A stretch of 9,169 nt of DNA from DASSBG01 sp965651365 (lineage in GTDB: Bacteria > Pseudomonadota > Gammaproteobacteria > Xanthomonadales > Rhodanobacteraceae), in contig CBFGSA010000113.1 in assembly GCA_965651365.1 (NCBI GenBank), forward strand, positions 1 through 9,169, given 5' to 3'. Below, one piece after another: positions 6,090 to 9,169 of this stretch; within the stretch, counting starts at the first letter, position 1; each line of letters starts with the position of its first letter. The notes under the pieces were generated by a model. The model saw only the letters and a list, made by a program, of their open reading frames with translations, had not been told where the DNA came from and made no database searches. The translations under genes and the position numbers were made by a program.

Positions 6090-7571
6090 ATGAACAATGC
6101 GAAACATGCAGGCCAGATCCGTCGCACCAAGATTGTCGCCACCCTGGGTCCGGGCAGCGACGCACCCGGCATGTTGGCACGCCTGATTGACAGCGGCGTC
6201 GACGTGGTGCGCCTGAACCTGTCGCACGGCCAAGCCGATGACCATCGCCAGCGCGCAGCGGCTGTCCGCAAGGTGGCGGCAGCAATGGATACCGAGGTGG
6301 CCATTCTGGCCGACCTTCAGGGCCCCAAGATTCGCATTGAAACCTTCGCCAACGGTCCGATCGAACTGGCCGAGGGAGACGACTTCACGCTGGACTGTCG
6401 GCCTGACGCACCGCCCGGCGATCAACGCCACGTTGGCGTCAGCTACGGCGGTCTGCCGCAGGATGTGAACCCGGGTGACCTGTTGTTGCTGGATGACGGC
6501 CTGGTGTCGATGCGGGTCGAGTCCATCGACGGCCATCTTGTGCATTGCACGGTGTTGGCAGGCGGCATACTCTCCGACCGCAAGGGCCTCAACCGGCAAG
6601 GTGGCGGCCTGAGCATCGACGCGCTGTCGGACAAGGATCGCCATGACATCCGCCTGACGGCCGAACTTGCGGCCGATTTCATGGCGGTGTCCTTCGTGCG
6701 TTCAGCAGCCGATCTCGACAACGCTCGCAAGCTGCTGGCCGAAGCCGGCAGTGATGCCGCGCTGGTGGCCAAGATCGAGCGCGCCGAGGCGATACCGGTA
6801 TTGACTGCAATCATCGACGCCAGCGATGCGGTGATGGTGGCGCGCGGTGATCTGGGTGTGGAAATAGGCGACGCCGAGCTGCCCGGCCTGCAGAAGAAGA
6901 TCATCCGCGAAGCCCTGCGCCGCAACCGCCCGGTCATCACCGCCACCCAGATGCTGCAGTCCATGGTGGACTCACCCATGCCCACGCGGGCCGAAGTTCT
7001 GGACGTGGCCAACGCCGTGATCGACGGTACCGACGCGGTCATGCTGTCACAGGAAACGGCTGCCGGTAACTACCCGGACAAGGCCGTGCAGGCCATGCGC
7101 CGCATCTGCCTGGGCGCCGAACGCCAGTTCGAACCGGTCGACGAATTGGCTGCGCACAATCACAACCTGGATCGCACCGACCAGGCCATCGCCCTGGCTG
7201 CGATGGCACTGGCGTCCGAAGTCGACGTGCGCGCCATCATCGCCCTGACCGAATCGGGCACCACCGCGCAATGGCTGTCGCGCTACCGCTCCTCGGTACC
7301 GATCTATGCCCTGTCGCGCAGCGCCGCAGCGCGCCGCCGCATGCAATTGCTGCGCGATGTGCATCCGGTGGCTTTTGACGTGTCCGACGTTGAGCCGGCA
7401 CAAGTGGCGCGCGCTGCCATCTGCCAGTTGTTCAACGAAGGCCGTGTGGCTGCCGGCGACCGCGTGCTGCTGACCCACGGCGATCACACCGGCCGCCACG
7501 GCGGGACCAACACCCTCAAGTTGCTGCATGTCGGCGACGACGGCATCGCCGAAGGCCTGCGCGAGCTGTAG
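6090..7571 (+). CDS. pyk: Pyruvate kinase, PykA type
   Basis: This enzyme transfers phosphate from phosphoenolpyruvate to ADP, the last step of glycolysis. The 493 residues are colinear with E. coli PykA (about 480). Seen in order: RRTKIVATLGP (11-21), VVRLNLSHG (39-47) with Arg41, Asn43, Ser45 and His46, DLQGPKIRI (75-83), KIERAEA (228-234) with catalytic Lys228 and metal ligand Glu230, ARGDLGVEIGD (251-261) with Asp254, ITATQM (283-288), and a C-terminal allosteric domain from about 350 with ALTESGTTA (385-393). The Leu76, Gln77, Lys80, Ile83 pattern is that described for pyruvate kinases that do not need K+. TAGG lies 8 bases before the ATG. I find no convincing promoter in the upstream gap. 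The stop codon lies inside a repeated element, and no U-tailed terminator follows. Confidence 0.97.
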   Translation: MNNAKHAGQIRRTKIVATLGPGSDAPGMLARLIDSGVDVVRLNLSHGQADDHRQRAAAVRKVAAAMDTEVAILADLQGPKIRIETFANGPIELAEGDDFTLDCRPDAPPGDQRHVGVSYGGLPQDVNPGDLLLLDDGLVSMRVESIDGHLVHCTVLAGGILSDRKGLNRQGGGLSIDALSDKDRHDIRLTAELAADFMAVSFVRSAADLDNARKLLAEAGSDAALVAKIERAEAIPVLTAIIDASDAVMVARGDLGVEIGDAELPGLQKKIIREALRRNRPVITATQMLQSMVDSPMPTRAEVLDVANAVIDGTDAVMLSQETAAGNYPDKAVQAMRRICLGAERQFEPVDELAAHNHNLDRTDQAIALAAMALASEVDVRAIIALTESGTTAQWLSRYRSSVPIYALSRSAAARRRMQLLRDVHPVAFDVSDVEPAQVARAAICQLFNEGRVAAGDRVLLTHGDHTGRHGGTNTLKLLHVGDDGIAEGLREL

Positions 7572-7677
7572 AAGCGGCCGATGGCCGCGACCATGCAGCC
7601 GACGATCGCGTGCATGGCGCGCTCCTGCATTGCCTTGTAGGAGCTGCCCATGGCCGCGATCATGGCACGCTCCCGCA
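7567..7677 (+). repeat. Two-copy REP-like palindromic repeat downstream of pyk
   Basis: Two related units, 7567-7629 and 7637-7677, open with TGTAGAAGC and TGTAGGAGC; their first 29 bases match at 25 positions. Each unit ends in a similar block, CATGGCGCGCTCCTGCA (7613-7629) and CATGGCACGCTCCCGCA (7661-7677). The second unit looks like the first with about 22 internal bases missing. Unit one contains a perfect stem GCGGCC-GAT-GGCCGC (7574-7588); unit two has one mismatch in the same stem. The TGTAGGAGC-stem layout resembles dispersed intergenic repeats I associate with Xanthomonadales and Pseudomonas. The first unit begins in the last sense codon and stop codon of pyk. It may act as a 3' hairpin. 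Confidence 0.5.
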
Positions 7678-7777
7678 CGAAGCCCTGCGGATGCAAGCAG
7701 CTTGCGAAGTCACGATATGGCGTCACGGCCGCGTCATCACTACACTGAGACTCCACACGGTTTTTGCAGTGAAGAAC

Positions 7778-8218
7778 ATGAACACAGCCAAGCTTCGCGC
7801 CGCAATCCTGCTTCCGGCAGCCGTCCTGGCTTGCGGCTTGAGCGTCTGCGCCATGGCATCCATCCGCAGCGTGCCGCCCGAGCGCCTGGGCCAGTACTGG
7901 ATCTGGATCGCCAGCGCATCCGAACTCAATGTGCCCAACAGCGGCCTCAACCTGGACAAGCCCGTGTGCGCCTCGGCCAGCTACACCATCGGCTCGGACG
8001 GCGTCCCGCGCGACGTGAAGCTGGAAAAAGTCGTGCCCAGAAGCGACCTGGGGCCTGTCGTGGTCGAGGCAGTTCGCCACTTCCGCTACCGGCCCAGCAA
8101 CGACAATCCCGGCCAGCAGCCCGTCCGCACCTGGTACACGGCGCAATTCAACATGCGTGACCTGCCCCAGGCGCAAAAGGACAAGCTCACCGCAGCCTGC
8201 GACTTGACCGGCTATTGA
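7778..8218 (+). CDS. Small secreted protein with TonB C-terminal-like domain
   Basis: This 146-residue protein starts with a clear Sec signal peptide: a basic N-terminus, a hydrophobic core at about 8-22, and a probable cut after AMA (25-27). VLAC at 16-19 is a poor lipobox, so lipidation is less likely. The mature part has the pattern of the TonB C-terminal fold: ASYTIGSDGVPRDVKLEKVVP (67-87), VVVEAVRHFRYRP (94-106), and then a strand ending VRTWYTAQFNM (116-126). Cys64 and Cys141 could form a disulfide. There is no transmembrane anchor or proline-rich stalk as in true TonB, so it is not an energy transducer by itself. Stand-alone proteins of this kind are common in Xanthomonadales, with roles mostly unknown. 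I chose the ATG at 7778 because the upstream in-frame extension is repeat DNA and would bury the signal peptide. The Shine-Dalgarno is weak and no clear promoter was found. Confidence 0.85.
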   Translation: MNTAKLRAAILLPAAVLACGLSVCAMASIRSVPPERLGQYWIWIASASELNVPNSGLNLDKPVCASASYTIGSDGVPRDVKLEKVVPRSDLGPVVVEAVRHFRYRPSNDNPGQQPVRTWYTAQFNMRDLPQAQKDKLTAACDLTGY

Positions 8219-8221
8219 GTG

Positions 8222-8240
8222 CGGCAAGCGGAAATTGCCG
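8222..8240 (+). other. Small stem-loop just after the TonB-like gene
   Basis: CGGCAA (8222-8227) and TTGCCG (8235-8240) are perfect 6-base arms around a 7-base loop, beginning 4 bases after the stop codon. The position suits a transcript end, but there is no U-tract, so it is at best a weak terminator or a 3' stabilising hairpin. Confidence 0.3.
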
Positions 8241-8324
8241 GAATGATCCGCAGGGTGCCGCTGAACGAAGTGAAGGGCACCACGCGCCGGGTCCCCGCAC
8301 TCCGTGCCTCGGATCTCGGACCCC

Positions 8325-8352
8325 GAATCCTGAATCCCCAATCCCGGTTCCC
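8325..8352. repeat. Intergenic 7-base tandem repeat (AATCCC type)
   Basis: Four consecutive heptads read GAATCCT, GAATCCC, CAATCCC and GGTTCCC. The first three share AATCC at a fixed 7-base spacing; the fourth is degenerate. The surrounding 8241-8410 carries no believable gene. It also holds a GGTGCC / GGCACC dyad (8254-8259 and 8276-8281). Such AATCCC-rich tracts are, from general knowledge, a frequent intergenic feature of xanthomonad genomes and often give rise to spurious short ORFs. Confidence 0.5.
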
Positions 8353-8410
8353 AGGCAACTGTCTGACCGCCGTCGATCCCTTCACGACCACGGATTTCGC
8401 CAACCGCCCA

Positions 8411-8433
8411 ATATCGGCACCACACCCCGATAT
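8411..8433. promoter_or_regulatory. Inverted repeat over the fba -35 region (possible operator)
   Basis: ATATCGG (8411-8417) and CCGATAT (8427-8433) are perfect 7-base arms separated by 9 bases. The dyad covers the -35 and most of the spacer of the fba promoter and ends 4 bases before the -10 box, where a bound repressor would block polymerase. No known regulator motif is recognised with confidence. It differs from the CTCAAG dyad near the ArsR-family gene. Confidence 0.42.
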
Positions 8434-8443
8434 GGCCTATAAT
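8414..8443 (+). promoter_or_regulatory. Promoter of fba
   Basis: A perfect TATAAT (8438-8443) lies 41 bases before the fba ATG. The best -35 is TCGGCA (8414-8419), four of six matches to TTGACA, with an 18-base spacer. Transcription would begin near 8450, giving a leader of about 35 bases that includes GGAG five bases before the ATG. Confidence 0.6.
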
Positions 8444-8484
8444 TCGCGGCCCTGCCAATCTACTGCACGCATTGCGGAGCCAGC

Positions 8485-9169
8485 ATGAGCATCGACGAAC
8501 TCGAATCCGTGGCCCAGGCCATGGTCGCCCCGGGCAAGGGCATCATCGCCATCGACGAGTCCACCGGCACCATTGCCAGGCGTTTTGATGCCGTCGGGGT
8601 GGAGAGCACCGAGGAAAACCGCCGCGCCTACCGTGAAATGCTGCTCACCACACCGGGGCTGCCAGACCACATTTCCGGCGCCATCCTGTACGACGAAACC
8701 ATCCGTCAGTCGACCGCCGAAGGCGTGCCCTTCACCAAGCTGATGCGCGAGGCCGGCGTCATTCCCGGCATCAAGGTGGACAAGGGCGCCAAGCCACTGG
8801 CCGGTTTCCCCGGCGAGCTGGTCACCGAGGGCCTGGACGGTCTGCGCGAACGTCTCAATGAATACGCCCGCATGGGCGCGCAGTTTGCCAAGTGGCGCGC
8901 CGTGATCACCATCGGCGAAGACTGCCCCACCTCGACCTGCATCGAAGCCAACAGCCACGCCCTGGCCCGCTACGCCGCCCTGTGCCAGGAAGCCGGCCTG
9001 GTGCCGATGGTGGAACCGGAAGTGCTGATGGATGGCGAGCACGACATCGAGATCTGCCACGACGTCACCGAAGCCACGCTGCGCAGCCTGTTCAATGCCC
9101 TCTATGAGCAGAATGTGATGCTGGAAGGCACCATTCTGAAAGCCTCGATGGTGGTGTCCGGCAAGGACT
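8485..9169 (+). CDS. Class I fructose-bisphosphate aldolase (C-terminus cut by window end)
   Basis: This enzyme reversibly splits fructose 1,6-bisphosphate into dihydroxyacetone phosphate and glyceraldehyde 3-phosphate through a Schiff base, without metal. The 228 visible residues align along their length with eukaryotic-type class I aldolases. All key residues are there: Asp24 in AIDEST (22-27), Lys97 in GIKVDKG (95-101), Lys136 and Arg138 in FAKWR (134-138), Glu177 in VEPEV (176-180), and the Schiff-base Lys219 in LEGTILKASMV (213-223). The family is about 335-360 residues, so over 100 residues lie off the window. LKASMV in place of the animal LKPNMV is what I recall in Xanthomonas. GGAG five bases before the ATG and a strong -10 support the start. 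It follows pyk and the TonB-like gene on the same strand, but has its own promoter. Confidence 0.97.
   Translation, partial: MSIDELESVAQAMVAPGKGIIAIDESTGTIARRFDAVGVESTEENRRAYREMLLTTPGLPDHISGAILYDETIRQSTAEGVPFTKLMREAGVIPGIKVDKGAKPLAGFPGELVTEGLDGLRERLNEYARMGAQFAKWRAVITIGEDCPTSTCIEANSHALARYAALCQEAGLVPMVEPEVLMDGEHDIEICHDVTEATLRSLFNALYEQNVMLEGTILKASMVVSGKD

Noticed and set aside
7610..7777. N-terminal extension of the TonB-like gene to 7610
   Set aside because: It is translated repeat DNA, and it would place 56 residues in front of a typical Sec signal peptide.
8215..8442. Short plus-strand ORFs between the TonB-like gene and fba
   Set aside because: Their peptides, with RTPNPES-like strings, are translations of the AATCCC heptads, a well-known source of false genes in such genomes.
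7484..8458. 324-codon minus-strand open frame across the pyk end, repeats and TonB-like gene
   Set aside because: It runs antisense through coding and repeat DNA, and its C-terminal part is the complement of pyk. The plus-strand gene has a signal peptide and a domain pattern.
1..9169. CRISPR, tRNA, rRNA, insertion sequence, toxin-antitoxin or defence island
   Set aside because: No regularly spaced repeats, cloverleaf-like sequences, transposase motifs or defence domains were seen. The genes are core metabolism, Sec export and tRNA modification.

Overview
The window is about 63-65% G+C by eye and looks like chromosomal core DNA from a gammaproteobacterium of the Xanthomonadales (Lysobacterales). 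Three things suggest this. The class I fructose-bisphosphate aldolase closely resembles the Xanthomonas enzyme as I remember it. The pyruvate kinase is of the PykA type. The intergenic DNA holds short GC-rich 'TGTAGGAGC...' dyads and AATCCC heptads of a kind I associate with that order. This is recollection, not a database result.

Layout: positions 1-5912 are coded entirely on the minus strand and 6090-9169 on the plus strand, so the two halves diverge from 5913-6089. Read in the direction of transcription, the minus half is an ArsR-family regulator, gap (glyceraldehyde-3-phosphate dehydrogenase), an LCAT-like alpha/beta hydrolase, tgt (queuosine tRNA-guanine transglycosylase), yajC, and secD, whose C-terminus is cut by the window start. 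The plus half is pyk (pyruvate kinase), a small secreted TonB-C-terminal-like protein, and a class I fba cut by the window end.

Functionally there are two conserved blocks. tgt-yajC-secD is a common proteobacterial string linking tRNA queuosine modification to the Sec translocon accessory complex. gap, pyk and fba are a glycolytic/gluconeogenic neighbourhood. An ArsR-type repressor sits at the divergence point, where an extended -10 promoter has its -35 inside a perfect inverted repeat. queA is not next to tgt, and pgk is not between gap and pyk, although both are frequent neighbours in related bacteria.

I see no mobile element, CRISPR array, tRNA or rRNA, and no clearly novel defence or biosynthetic system. 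The points most worth a second look are: the YgaV/BigR-like regulator that lacks both sensing cysteines, with its probable operator; a 7-9-7 dyad over the fba -35 region; a long palindrome between tgt and yajC; a two-copy REP-like element that starts inside the pyk stop codon; and the unsignalled LCAT-like hydrolase.
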